Assembly (NCBI GenBank): GCA_035493195.1
Contig: DATJIM010000409.1
Coordinates: forward strand, 1-32,695
Length of the DNA: 32,695 nucleotides
Reading direction: 5' to 3'
Origin: Schlegelella_A sp035493195
Lineage (GTDB): Bacteria; Pseudomonadota; Gammaproteobacteria; Burkholderiales; Burkholderiaceae_C
Numbering within the stretch: the first letter of the stretch is position 1; every line of letters begins with the position of its first letter. The position numbers and the translations under genes were made by a program. Positions 25,783 through 32,666 of this stretch are shown piece after piece. The notes under the pieces were generated by a model. That model worked only from the letters and a program-made list of their open reading frames with translations, ran no database searches and was not told the DNA's origin.

Positions 25783-26778
25783 CTAGGAACCGGCCTGGTC
25801 GCGCGCGGAGACCCGGTCGCGCTGGAGAACGACGACGTCGAGGCCGCGGCGCTGCACGAGCGAGCGCTGTTCGAGGACGACGTCGCCGAGGCGCAGCCGG
25901 CCACGGACCTCGAAGAAGCTCGACCCGACCGCGAGGCGCTCGAACGCGCTGCTCGGCAGCGACGGCGCAAGCGCCTGCACGTCGGCGGTCGACTTCATCG
26001 GCGAGCGCTGGCGCGCCTGGACGATGCGCTCGGCGGTCGCGAGGTCGAGATTGGGGATCGCCGCGACCAGCACCTCGCGCGGCGCGGTGTTGACGTTGAC
26101 CCACGCCTTCTCGGGCAGCAACACGATGTACGGCTCGAGGAGGCGAAGCGATTCGGGGTCGATGCCGAGCCACGCGAGCTGGCGCACCGAGCGCGGCATC
26201 AGCGGCGGGTCGGCTGCCGGCGCCGGCTCCGGCGCCGAGGCTGCGCTCGCCGGAGCGCCCGCAGGCTGCGGGGGTGCTGCGTCGCGCAGCCCTGCGGCGA
26301 TCCGCGTCGCGACATCCGCGGAGACGCCGACCGTTTCGCACAGGCGCTGCAACGCGGCGAGTTCGACCGGGTCGATGCGATTGCCGCTGACGACGTTGGC
26401 GACGTTGTAGCGCGACAGCGCGTCGGTGATCGCACCCGAGAGGAACGCGTCGGGAGCGTCGTCGGTGTTGTCCTTGTCGGCGGCGAGGAACGTCGAGAGG
26501 CGCGCCTCGGCGAGCGGCACCGCCCACGGCTCGCCGAGATGGTCGACGCCGCCGTTCCTCGCATCCTCGCGCAGGATGAGCCGCGCCCAGTCGAGCGCGC
26601 CGGCGAGGATCCATGCCGACTGCGTGCGCGCGCGCTCGGCGGCCTCGACCTGGATCGCGCGCCACTGTTGCCACACCATCGCGCCGGCGAGCGTCGCGAC
26701 GAGCGCGACGATGATCATCGCCGTCAGCAGGGCGGCGCCGCGCTGTGACCGCATTCGCTGGCAGTTGCGTTCGATCAT
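25783..26778 (-). CDS. gspK: Type II secretion system minor pseudopilin GspK
   Basis: Tip pseudopilin, 331 residues. Prepilin leader MIERNCQRMRSQRG with cleavage after Gly14, followed by AALLTAMIIVALVATLAGAM. As usual for GspK, position 5 of the mature chain is not Glu. The large globular domain includes NTDDAPDAFLSGAITDALSRYNVA and the conserved WVNVNTAPREVLVAAIPNLD, a helix-hairpin-type region. A Pro/Ala-rich insert (about 180-205) interrupts it. The start ATG at 26778 overlaps the gspJ stop (ATGA). Confidence 0.94.
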   Translation of the reverse strand: MIERNCQRMRSQRGAALLTAMIIVALVATLAGAMVWQQWRAIQVEAAERARTQSAWILAGALDWARLILREDARNGGVDHLGEPWAVPLAEARLSTFLAADKDNTDDAPDAFLSGAITDALSRYNVANVVSGNRIDPVELAALQRLCETVGVSADVATRIAAGLRDAAPPQPAGAPASAASAPEPAPAADPPLMPRSVRQLAWLGIDPESLRLLEPYIVLLPEKAWVNVNTAPREVLVAAIPNLDLATAERIVQARQRSPMKSTADVQALAPSLPSSAFERLAVGSSFFEVRGRLRLGDVVLEQRSLVQRRGLDVVVLQRDRVSARDQAGS

Positions 26779-27503
26779 GGCGCGATCAGCACATCGCGAA
26801 CGAGATTGCCGTTGAGGCCGCTGCCTGGCGCGAACGCGAGGACGATGCGCACGCCGCTCGGCAGCACGGGCCGTACCGGCAACGTCACGGCCGATGCGCC
26901 GGGCAGGGACGGGGCCGCGGTCGCGCTCGCGGGGCCGCTCGGGGAAGCGATCGACACGGGCGTCGAAGACACCGGCGTGAGCGGGCCGACGTCGTCGGAC
27001 GACTGGCAATTCGACCACGCGTTGCCGCGGAAGAAGTACACCTGCCAGCTGTCGAGACCGGTGAGCGCGCGCAACTCGCCGTCCTCGCTGCCTTGCAGCT
27101 GCTGCGAGTGGAACCAGCTCTCCTGCAGGCCGCGCGTCGTCGTCGTCACCGGGCCCGCCCAGCGCTGCCAGGTGCCGCCGCGCTCGTCGGGCTGCAGCGC
27201 CCACGACACGACCTGCATGCCGCCTTCGGCGCGACGCGTCATGCGCACGGCGCGGCCGTCGCAGCGCAGCGCCGGCACGGCGGTCGTCTCCTGCAGCGCG
27301 GCGAGGTCCTGCTCCCACTGCGCGATCACGGTCTCGAGGCGCAGCACCTGCTCGAGCCGCACCTGGTTCGACTCGCGCGATCGCGCGATCGCGTCGACGC
27401 CCTGCCAGGCGATGAGCGACATGATCGCCATGACGACCATCGCGACGAGCACCTCGACGAGCGTGAAGCCCGCGGCGGTTCGGCGCATCGCTCGCGCTGC
27501 CAT
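26775..27503 (-). CDS. gspJ: Type II secretion system minor pseudopilin GspJ
   Basis: 242 residues. Leader MAARAMRRTAAG, cleaved before FTLVEVLVAMVVMAIMSL, with Glu5 present. GspJ features are QGVDAIARSRE after the helix, VIAQWEQDLAAL and a C-terminal GVRIVLAFAPGSGLNG. A Ser/Ala/Pro-rich loop (SSTPVSIASPSGPASATAAP) near residues 190-210 is longer than usual. The ATG at 27503 overlaps the gspI stop by one base; a second ATG five codons on would give a shorter leader. Confidence 0.93.
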   Translation of the reverse strand: MAARAMRRTAAGFTLVEVLVAMVVMAIMSLIAWQGVDAIARSRESNQVRLEQVLRLETVIAQWEQDLAALQETTAVPALRCDGRAVRMTRRAEGGMQVVSWALQPDERGGTWQRWAGPVTTTTRGLQESWFHSQQLQGSEDGELRALTGLDSWQVYFFRGNAWSNCQSSDDVGPLTPVSSTPVSIASPSGPASATAAPSLPGASAVTLPVRPVLPSGVRIVLAFAPGSGLNGNLVRDVLIAP

Positions 27504-27865
27504 CACGATCGCCCGACGATGGTCGAGATGAGCACGACGAGACGGCCGTCGGCGTCGAGCACGCGAGCGTCGACGCGGCGGAAGTTCGGATTCGGCGTCG
27601 GCCGCACGACGAGCCTGCCGGCGTAGGTCCGGCCGAGCTCGTCGCACGAGAAGTCGCTGTCGCCGATGTCGGGGTACTGGTGCGCGAGCTTGATCGCGGT
27701 CAGCTGGTTGTCGGCGCACCACTGGCCCGCGGTGACCTCGGCGAGCCGCGCGGTGTTCGACGTCAGCGAGCCCGCGGCCTTGATGCCGGCGCCGAGCGTG
27801 ACGGCGACGATCGCGAGCGCGACCAGCACCTCGATCAGCGTGAAGCCGCGCGCGTTGCCGTTCAC
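27503..27865 (-). CDS. gspI: Type II secretion system minor pseudopilin GspI
   Basis: 120 residues. Very short leader MNGNARG, cleaved before FTLIEVLVALAIVAVTLG. The family motif WCADNQLTAIKLA follows the helix (AGQWCADNQL), and the domain ends RRVDARVLDADGRLVVLIST. The start is GTG at 27865, overlapping the gspH stop by four bases. Part of the GspI-J-K tip complex. Confidence 0.94.
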   Translation of the reverse strand: MNGNARGFTLIEVLVALAIVAVTLGAGIKAAGSLTSNTARLAEVTAGQWCADNQLTAIKLAHQYPDIGDSDFSCDELGRTYAGRLVVRPTPNPNFRRVDARVLDADGRLVVLISTIVGRS

Positions 27866-28437
27866 GACGGTGCGTTGTCCGGCGCGACCGCGAACGGCCC
27901 GATGCCGTCGGTGGCGAGCGTGAGCCGATGGTCGCCGAGGCGAAGCACGATCCGCTGTGCCCCGATCAGCGGCTCGGGGCCGAGCACGACGGCGCGCGCG
28001 CCGATCACCTGCGCCGACGTTCCGCTCTCGATCCAGTGGGTCGGCATCGGCTGTCCTGCGGGCAGCCCGACGAAGCGAAAGCCGCTGCCGTCGGCCTGAT
28101 CGGCGAGCGGCTCCCAATGCGCCGCGACTCCCGAGGCGCGCGCCTCGGCGCGCGCCGACTCGAGCAGCGACGCCAGCCGCGCCGCCTCCTGCTCGAGCTT
28201 GCTCGTCGCCGGATCGCGCAACGCAAGACTCGCGACCGCAGTGACGATCGCGATCAGCGCGACCACCACCATCAACTCGATCAGCGTGAATCCGGCGGCT
28301 CTGCCGCCGCATCCACGCTGCGAGCGAAGGCTGCTCCCTGCCGGCTTCGCTCCGCTCCCTCCGACACGGAGGGACCGACCGCTTCGCGGTCGCTGGACAC
28401 CCCAGCGTTCGCTACTGCCAGGAGCCGATGTCGGCAT
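27862..28437 (-). CDS. gspH: Type II secretion system minor pseudopilin GspH, with unusually long leader
   Basis: 191 residues from the only canonical in-frame start, ATG at 28437, which overlaps gspG by 26 bases. The prepilin site is GGRAAG before FTLIELMVVVALIAIVTA (cleavage after Gly49), so the leader is 49 residues, far longer than usual for pseudopilins. Most of that leader is encoded by a block of palindromes (28293-28407). The mature part is normal for GspH: SKLEQEAARLASLLESARAEAR, then a beta domain ending VAPDNAPS. No ATG, GTG or TTG was found in frame closer to the cleavage site. Either the long leader is real or a non-standard start is used. Confidence 0.88.
   Translation of the reverse strand: MPTSAPGSSERWGVQRPRSGRSLRVGGSGAKPAGSSLRSQRGCGGRAAGFTLIELMVVVALIAIVTAVASLALRDPATSKLEQEAARLASLLESARAEARASGVAAHWEPLADQADGSGFRFVGLPAGQPMPTHWIESGTSAQVIGARAVVLGPEPLIGAQRIVLRLGDHRLTLATDGIGPFAVAPDNAPS
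28293..28407. repeat. Cluster of five stem-loops at the gspG-gspH junction (REP-like element)
   Basis: Five perfect inverted repeats lie in 115 bases: CGGCGGC/GCCGCCG (28293-28309), GAGCGAAG/CTTCGCTC (28322-28352), TCCCTCCG/CGGAGGGA (28356-28374), CGACCGC/GCGGTCG (28376-28392) and CGCTGG/CCAGCG (28391-28407). Stems are 6-8 bp with loops of 3 to 15 bases. The block begins just after the gspG stop (minus-strand reading) and ends at the GspH processing site. It is in frame with gspH throughout. It resembles a dispersed palindromic element that inserted here, but other copies were not seen in the window. Confidence 0.7.
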
Positions 28438-28855
28438 TCTTTCCGTCGCCGCCGGCGACGCCGTCGGCGCCGAAGCTGTAGACGTCGATCTCGCCCTTCA
28501 GCCCCGGGTTGGCGTACTGGTACGGGTTCTTCCAAGGATCGCTCGGCAGCTTGTCGAGGTACGGCCGCCAGTTCTGCGGGATCGGCCCGACGGTCGGCTT
28601 GACGATGAGCGCCTGCAGGCCCTGCTCGCTCGTCGGGTAGCGCAGGTTGTCGAGCTTGTAGAGCTTGAGCGCCTGCATCAGGTTGTTGACGTCGGTGCGC
28701 GCCGCGGTGACGCGCGCGTCCTCGGCGCGATCGATCATGTTCGGCACGATCAGCGCGGCGAGGACGCCGATGATGACGAGCACGACCATCAGCTCGATCA
28801 GGGTGAAGCCGCGGCTGCGCGCGCTTCTCGGTTGCAGCGGTGGTGCCATCGACAT
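28412..28855 (-). CDS. gspG: Type II secretion system major pseudopilin GspG
   Basis: Main subunit of the pseudopilus, 147 residues. Leader MSMAPPLQPRSARSRG, cleaved before FTLIELMVVLVIIGVLAALI (Glu5 present). Standard GspG follows: DVNNLMQALKLYKLDNLRYP, SEQGLQALIVKP, LPSDPWKNPYQY, and the C-terminal calcium-site region SFGADGVAGGDGKNADIGSW. The start is ATG at 28855, with a second ATG two codons later. First gene of the minus-strand secretion operon. AGGAC lies upstream as ribosome-binding site. Confidence 0.96.
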   Translation of the reverse strand: MSMAPPLQPRSARSRGFTLIELMVVLVIIGVLAALIVPNMIDRAEDARVTAARTDVNNLMQALKLYKLDNLRYPTSEQGLQALIVKPTVGPIPQNWRPYLDKLPSDPWKNPYQYANPGLKGEIDVYSFGADGVAGGDGKNADIGSWQ

Positions 28856-28921
28856 CGTCGTCCTGTGCGGTGTTACCGCTCCGACGTCTGGAGCGGCAAA
28901 GCGTTCCATGATAATCGCCGC
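28856..28921. promoter_or_regulatory. Divergent gspG/gspC promoter region with dyad
   Basis: 66 bases separate two divergent starts. A perfect 7-bp inverted repeat CCGCTCC/GGAGCGG with a 7-base centre spans 28876-28896. TATCAT on the minus strand (28913-28908) is a possible -10 for gspG. It overlaps GATAAT on the plus strand (28910-28915), a possible -10 for gspC only seven bases before its ATG. Clear -35 elements were not found on either strand. Confidence 0.45.
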
Positions 28922-29554
28922 ATGTTCGCTCGACTGTCGGCGTTCGTGATCTGGTCGCTCGTCGGCGCCACTGCCGTCTTCTGGGCGATGCGTCTCGCCG
29001 CGAGCCCGCCGCAGGTGCCGCCGTATGCGGTCGCCGTCGGCAACAGCGCCGCGGTGCGCGGTGACCTCGGCCGCCTGTTCGGTGTCGCGCCGCGTCCGTC
29101 CGCCGGCGCCCAGGCGGCCGCCCCCGAGGCTTCCTCGCGCTTCAAGCTCGTCGGCGTCATGGCGCCGCGCGATCCCACCGTGCAGGCCGAGCCGGGCCAA
29201 GGCGTCGCCTTGATCGCCGTCGACGGCAAGCCGGCGAAGCCCTATGCGGTCGGCGCTCGCGTCGACAGCGACCTGGTGCTGCAGTCGGTCGGCCTGCGCA
29301 CGGCATCGATCGGACCGGCGCAGGGCGCACGCATGGTCGTCCTCGAGTTGCCCAAGCTGGCGCCGCCGCACTCCGGCGTGCTACCACCGCCCGGCGCGCC
29401 CCCGATCGCACCCTTATCGCGGACATCCGCGGCGCCGATGCCCGCAACCCTGGCGCCGCCGGCGCCGACGTTGACGCCGCCCCCGGCGGTGCATCCCGTC
29501 ACGCCGCCGGCCGCGGGCGGCCTGCCCACCCCCGGCGGTCTGCCGACCCAGTAG
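28922..29554 (+). CDS. gspC: Type II secretion system protein GspC, proline-rich C-terminus
   Basis: Inner-membrane protein that connects the platform to the secretin. 210 residues: one N-terminal membrane helix (about 5-24), a linker, the homology region (SSRFKLVGVMAPRDPT... ALIAVDGKPAKPYAVGARVD...LVLQSVGLRTASI, about 72-140) and a tail from about 148 that is largely Pro/Ala/Thr (LPPPGAPPIAPLS...PTLTPPPAVHPVTPP). No PDZ or coiled-coil domain is present. The gene is divergent from the rest of the operon, as in Burkholderia-type loci. No ribosome-binding site is evident; see the promoter region. It ends five bases before convergent ilvA. Confidence 0.9.
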   Translation: MFARLSAFVIWSLVGATAVFWAMRLAASPPQVPPYAVAVGNSAAVRGDLGRLFGVAPRPSAGAQAAAPEASSRFKLVGVMAPRDPTVQAEPGQGVALIAVDGKPAKPYAVGARVDSDLVLQSVGLRTASIGPAQGARMVVLELPKLAPPHSGVLPPPGAPPIAPLSRTSAAPMPATLAPPAPTLTPPPAVHPVTPPAAGGLPTPGGLPTQ

Positions 29555-29559
29555 CGCGT

Positions 29560-31113
29560 TCAGGCGAGGAAGAGCCGGTACGCCGGATTCGCCGTCTCGT
29601 CGGCGCAGGGATACGCCAGCGTCGCAAGGAATTCGCGAAAGCGCTCCTCGTCGGCGTCGGGCACCTGCATTCCGACCAGGATGCGGCCGTAGTCGGCGCC
29701 CTGGTTGCGGTAGTGGAACAGGCTGATGTTCCAGGTCGCCGGCATGCTCGACAGGAACCGCATCAGCGCGCCCGGCCGCTCGGGAAAGACAAAGCGGTAG
29801 AGGCGCTCGTCGTCGGCGAGCGCGGTGCGGCCGCCGACCATGTAGCGCACGTGCTCCTTGGCGAGCTCGTCGCCGGTGAGATCGAGCGCGGGAAAGCCGT
29901 GGCTCTCGAACTCGCGCGCGAGGAGCGTCGACTCGGCGCGGTCGACGGTCGCGATGCCGACGAAGACGTGCGCGAGCTTCGGGTCGGAGATGCGGTAGTT
30001 GAACTCGGTGACCGCGCGCGGTCCGATCAGCTCGCAAAAGCGCCGGAAGCTGCCGCGCTCTTCGGGGATCGTCACCGCGAACAGCGCCTCGCGCTCCTCG
30101 CCGACCTCGGCGCGCTCGGCGACGAAGCGAAGGCGGTCGAAGTTCATGTTGGCGCCGCACGTGATCGCGACGTAGGTCTCGCCCTTCGTCGCGTGCCGGT
30201 GCACGTACTCCTTGATCGCGGCGACGCCGAGCGCGCCGGCGGGCTCCAGGATGCTGCGGGTGTCTTCGAAGACGTCCTTGATCGCGGCGCACGCGGCATC
30301 GGTGTCGACGACCATCCACTCGTCGACGAGCTCGCGCGCGAGGCGAAACGTCTCGGCGCCGACCTGGCGGACCGCGGTGCCGTCGGAGAACAGGCCGACG
30401 TCGGCGAGCGCGATGCGCTTGCCCGCCTCGATCGAGCGGATCATGGCGTCGGAGTCGTTCATCTGCACGCCGACGACGCGGATCTCGGGCCGCACCGCCT
30501 TCACGTACGACGCGATCCCCGAGATCAAGCCGCCGCCGCCGACGGCGACGAAGACGGCGTCGATCGGACCGTGGTGCTGGCGCAGGACCTCCATCGCGAT
30601 CGTTCCCTGGCCGGCGATGACGTCGGGGTCGTCGAACGGATGAACGAACGTCAGGCCGCGCTCGCTCTCGAGTTCGCGTGCGCGGGCATACGCGTCGGAA
30701 TAGCTGTCGCCGAAGAGAACGACCTCGGCGCCGAGTGCTCGCACCGCGCCGGTCTTCAGCGACGGTGTCGTCGTCGGCATGACGACGAGCGCCTTGCAGC
30801 CGAGTCGCCGCGCAGCGAGCGCGACGCCTTGCGCGTGGTTGCCCGCGGACGCACAGATGACGCCGCGCGCGAGCGCCGCCGGCGCGAGGTTGGCCATCTT
30901 GTTGTAGGCACCGCGCAGCTTGAAGCTGAACACTGCCTGCGTGTCCTCGCGCTTGAGCAGCACCTCGTTGCCGAGCCGCGCCGACAGCCGCGTCGCCGGC
31001 TCGAGCGCCGACTCGATCGCGACGTCGTAGACGCGCGCGGTCAGGATCTTCTGCAGGTAGCCCGCCGTCTCGAGCGGGCGCTTGGGCGGATTCTTGCGAG
31101 CGGCGGTCGCCAT
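29560..31113 (-). CDS. ilvA: Threonine ammonia-lyase, biosynthetic (isoleucine pathway)
   Basis: PLP enzyme converting threonine to 2-oxobutanoate, the first step of isoleucine synthesis. 517 residues, the size of allosteric IlvA. Schiff-base lysine is Lys65 in SFKLRGAYNK; SAGNHAQGVA, the phosphate-binding glycine loop VGGGGLISGI and CGANMN complete the fold-type II site. The C-terminal part (about 330-517) carries two ACT-like regulatory domains, starting FAVTIPEERGSFRRFCELIG and YRFVFPERPGALMRFL, expected to bind isoleucine and valine. The start is ATG at 31113 (MATAARKNPPKRPLE); the frame is open further upstream through the leader but without typical sequence. Control by a leader terminator is suggested upstream. 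Confidence 0.95.
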   Translation of the reverse strand: MATAARKNPPKRPLETAGYLQKILTARVYDVAIESALEPATRLSARLGNEVLLKREDTQAVFSFKLRGAYNKMANLAPAALARGVICASAGNHAQGVALAARRLGCKALVVMPTTTPSLKTGAVRALGAEVVLFGDSYSDAYARARELESERGLTFVHPFDDPDVIAGQGTIAMEVLRQHHGPIDAVFVAVGGGGLISGIASYVKAVRPEIRVVGVQMNDSDAMIRSIEAGKRIALADVGLFSDGTAVRQVGAETFRLARELVDEWMVVDTDAACAAIKDVFEDTRSILEPAGALGVAAIKEYVHRHATKGETYVAITCGANMNFDRLRFVAERAEVGEEREALFAVTIPEERGSFRRFCELIGPRAVTEFNYRISDPKLAHVFVGIATVDRAESTLLAREFESHGFPALDLTGDELAKEHVRYMVGGRTALADDERLYRFVFPERPGALMRFLSSMPATWNISLFHYRNQGADYGRILVGMQVPDADEERFREFLATLAYPCADETANPAYRLFLA

Positions 31114-31194
31114 GCACGAGCCTTCGCCGGGCGGCGTTTGCGGCAGCGCATCATACGCGTCGATACGCCGCCGTCGGCGGCAGCGGGAGGCGAG

Positions 31195-31225
31195 AAAAAA
31201 GCCCGAAGCGTCGCCGCCCCGGGCT
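31195..31225 (-). terminator. Strong intrinsic terminator upstream of ilvA (attenuator or small-RNA end)
   Basis: On the minus strand an 11-bp stem runs without bulge (AGCCCGGGGCG pairing with CGCTTCGGGCT, including two G-U pairs). It is capped by the GNRA tetraloop GCGA and followed by a run of U residues (31199-31195). It lies 82 bases before the ilvA ATG and about 85 bases after the predicted transcription start. It is the best intrinsic terminator in the window. No minus-strand gene ends just before it. Confidence 0.8.
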
Positions 31226-31316
31226 GAATCCACCAATGAAGAAGGTGGAGGAGACAATCTGCCGGATCGGCTCGCCGCACTCGTTGCCCCGCGCGCAAGC
31301 CGATCGATTGCGAATC

Positions 31317-31345
31317 AGTGTAGGCGCTTTTTTGCTGCACTGCAA
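31317..31345 (-). promoter_or_regulatory. Predicted promoter for the ilvA leader
   Basis: On the minus strand TTGCAG (31345-31340) and TACACT (31322-31317) are separated by exactly 17 bases, and a short A-run lies in the spacer. The predicted start near 31310 would give a leader of about 195 bases to ilvA, or a transcript of about 115 bases if it stops at the terminator. The matches to consensus are moderate (3/6 and 4/6). The -35 end lies 15 bases from the divergent OsmC gene start. Confidence 0.45.
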
Positions 31346-31359
31346 TATGGAGCGCGAGC

Positions 31360-31797
31360 ATGGAATGCACGATCGACTGGCTCGCCGCCAACGGCATGGC
31401 GTTCAGCGCCGAGACCGGGAGCGGCCACCTCCTGACGATGGACGGCGCGCCGGACGGTGGCGGTCGCAATCTGGCGCCACGACCGATGGAGACGGTGCTC
31501 GCCGGCACCGGTGCGTGCGCGGCGTACGACGTCGTTCTCATCCTCAAGCGCGGCCGCCACGACGTGCGCAGTTGTCGCGTGCGCGTCAGCTCCGAGCGCG
31601 CTGTCGCGGACCCGAAGGTGTTCACCACCATCCACTTGCACTTCATCGTCGGCGGCCGCGGTGTTCCGGCGGCAGCGATCGAGCGCGCGATCGCGCTCTC
31701 GCACGATCGTTATTGCTCCGCGACCATCATGCTCGCGAAGACGGCGACGATCACGACGAGCTGCGAACTGGTCGACGTCGACGACGTTCGAACATAG
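31360..31797 (+). CDS. OsmC-family protein (thiol peroxidase-like)
   Basis: 145-residue cytoplasmic protein of the OsmC/Ohr/YhfA superfamily. The two characteristic cysteines are present, Cys53 in GTGACAAYDVV and Cys119 in HDRYCSATIMLAK. The opening MECTIDWLAANGMAF and the RNLAPRPMETVLAG segment match the YhfA-like branch rather than true Ohr. Members reduce organic hydroperoxides or act in stress responses; the substrate here is unknown. GGAG is suitably spaced before the ATG at 31360. Its upstream region overlaps the ilvA promoter. Confidence 0.9.
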   Translation: MECTIDWLAANGMAFSAETGSGHLLTMDGAPDGGGRNLAPRPMETVLAGTGACAAYDVVLILKRGRHDVRSCRVRVSSERAVADPKVFTTIHLHFIVGGRGVPAAAIERAIALSHDRYCSATIMLAKTATITTSCELVDVDDVRT

Positions 31798-31807
31798 ACC
31801 GCGCTCG

Positions 31808-32449
31808 TCACACGTAGTGCGCCGTCGTCGTCATCACCTTGGCGGCGGCGCGCATCGCCCAGCGCACGGGCAGCGGCAGGGCGGTCGCGCCGGCGCGCTC
31901 GGCAGCCATCGCGTGAGCGGCTTCGTCGTCCCTCATCTGCGCGACGATCGCACGCGACGATGCATCGGCGGCGGGAAGTCGATCCAGGTGGCTGTCGAGA
32001 TGCTGCTCGACCTGCCGCTCGGTCTCGACGAGAAAGCCGAGGCTGCGCGCGTCGCCTGTGCGTGCGGCGACGAGACCGATCGCGAAGGCGCCGGCATACC
32101 AGAGCGGATTGAGCAGGCTGGGCCGCGCGCCGAGCTCGGCGAGGCGCTCGGCAGTCCACGCGAGGTGGTCGGTCTCCTCGGCGGCGGCCTGCTGGAACTG
32201 ACGCCGCAGCTGCGGATCGCTGGTCGCCAGCGCCTGCGCGCTGTAGAGCGCCTGGGCGCAGACCTCGCCGACGTGGTTGACGCGCATGAGCGCGCCGGCC
32301 TCGCGCCGCTCGACCTCGTCGAGCGAGCTCTCGGGCTGGCTGGCGAGCGGTTTCGGCCGTGCCGGTTGCGGTGTCGTCGACAGGGCGCGCAAGGCATGGT
32401 CGATCGCGGCCAGAACGCGATCTGCCGGGGAGAGACGGACGCTGCTCAA
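31808..32449 (-). CDS. coq7: Ubiquinone biosynthesis di-iron hydroxylase Coq7
   Basis: Catalyses the penultimate ring hydroxylation in ubiquinone synthesis (demethoxyubiquinol hydroxylase), membrane-associated. The di-iron ligands are readable: MRVNHVGE, EETDHLAW, the central Glu in ETERQVEQHLDSHL, and DDEAAHA. ALPLPVRWAMRAAAKVMTTT is the usual C-terminus. The start is uncertain. TTG at 32449 gives 213 residues (LSSVRLSPADRVLAAIDHAL), matching family length, but lacks a clear ribosome-binding site. GTG at 32575 would add 42 non-family residues. It converges with the OsmC gene, ending 10 bases away. Confidence 0.9.
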   Translation of the reverse strand: MSSVRLSPADRVLAAIDHALRALSTTPQPARPKPLASQPESSLDEVERREAGALMRVNHVGEVCAQALYSAQALATSDPQLRRQFQQAAAEETDHLAWTAERLAELGARPSLLNPLWYAGAFAIGLVAARTGDARSLGFLVETERQVEQHLDSHLDRLPAADASSRAIVAQMRDDEAAHAMAAERAGATALPLPVRWAMRAAAKVMTTTAHYV

Positions 32450-32666
32450 GACGGTCGGCAGGATAGCGGCTGGGGCGCCCAACGTCCGGCGAATGCCTCG
32501 TTGTGCCGAGACAACATAAGGCCTTTTTTTGTCGGGCAAGGCTTTCCAGCCCCGGAACGCTCTGGTGCAATACACCCAACTTCCCGCTGAGGAGGTTGTG
32601 CCTGATCTGCTCCAGCGCGGGTTTTTGTTGATCGGGACCTCTTGTTCAACCTAGGAGATAGTTGCA

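Noticed and set aside
31195..31280. Classic Trp- or Leu-codon leader-peptide attenuation before ilvA (LLHLLHWWI frame)
   Set aside because: The frame has no stop before the terminator, starts at a weak GTG, and Trp codons make little sense for isoleucine synthesis. Only the promoter-terminator architecture is retained as a finding.
32501..32530. GTTGT/ACAAC hairpin followed by AAGGCCTTTTTTT as a plus-strand terminator
   Set aside because: No plus-strand gene precedes it closely enough, and the stem is short and separated from the T-run. It is not called.
32450..32575. Extended coq7 starting with GTG at 32575
   Set aside because: The added 42 residues do not resemble Coq7 and make the protein longer than the family. 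The TTG at 32449 fits better, though this remains uncertain.
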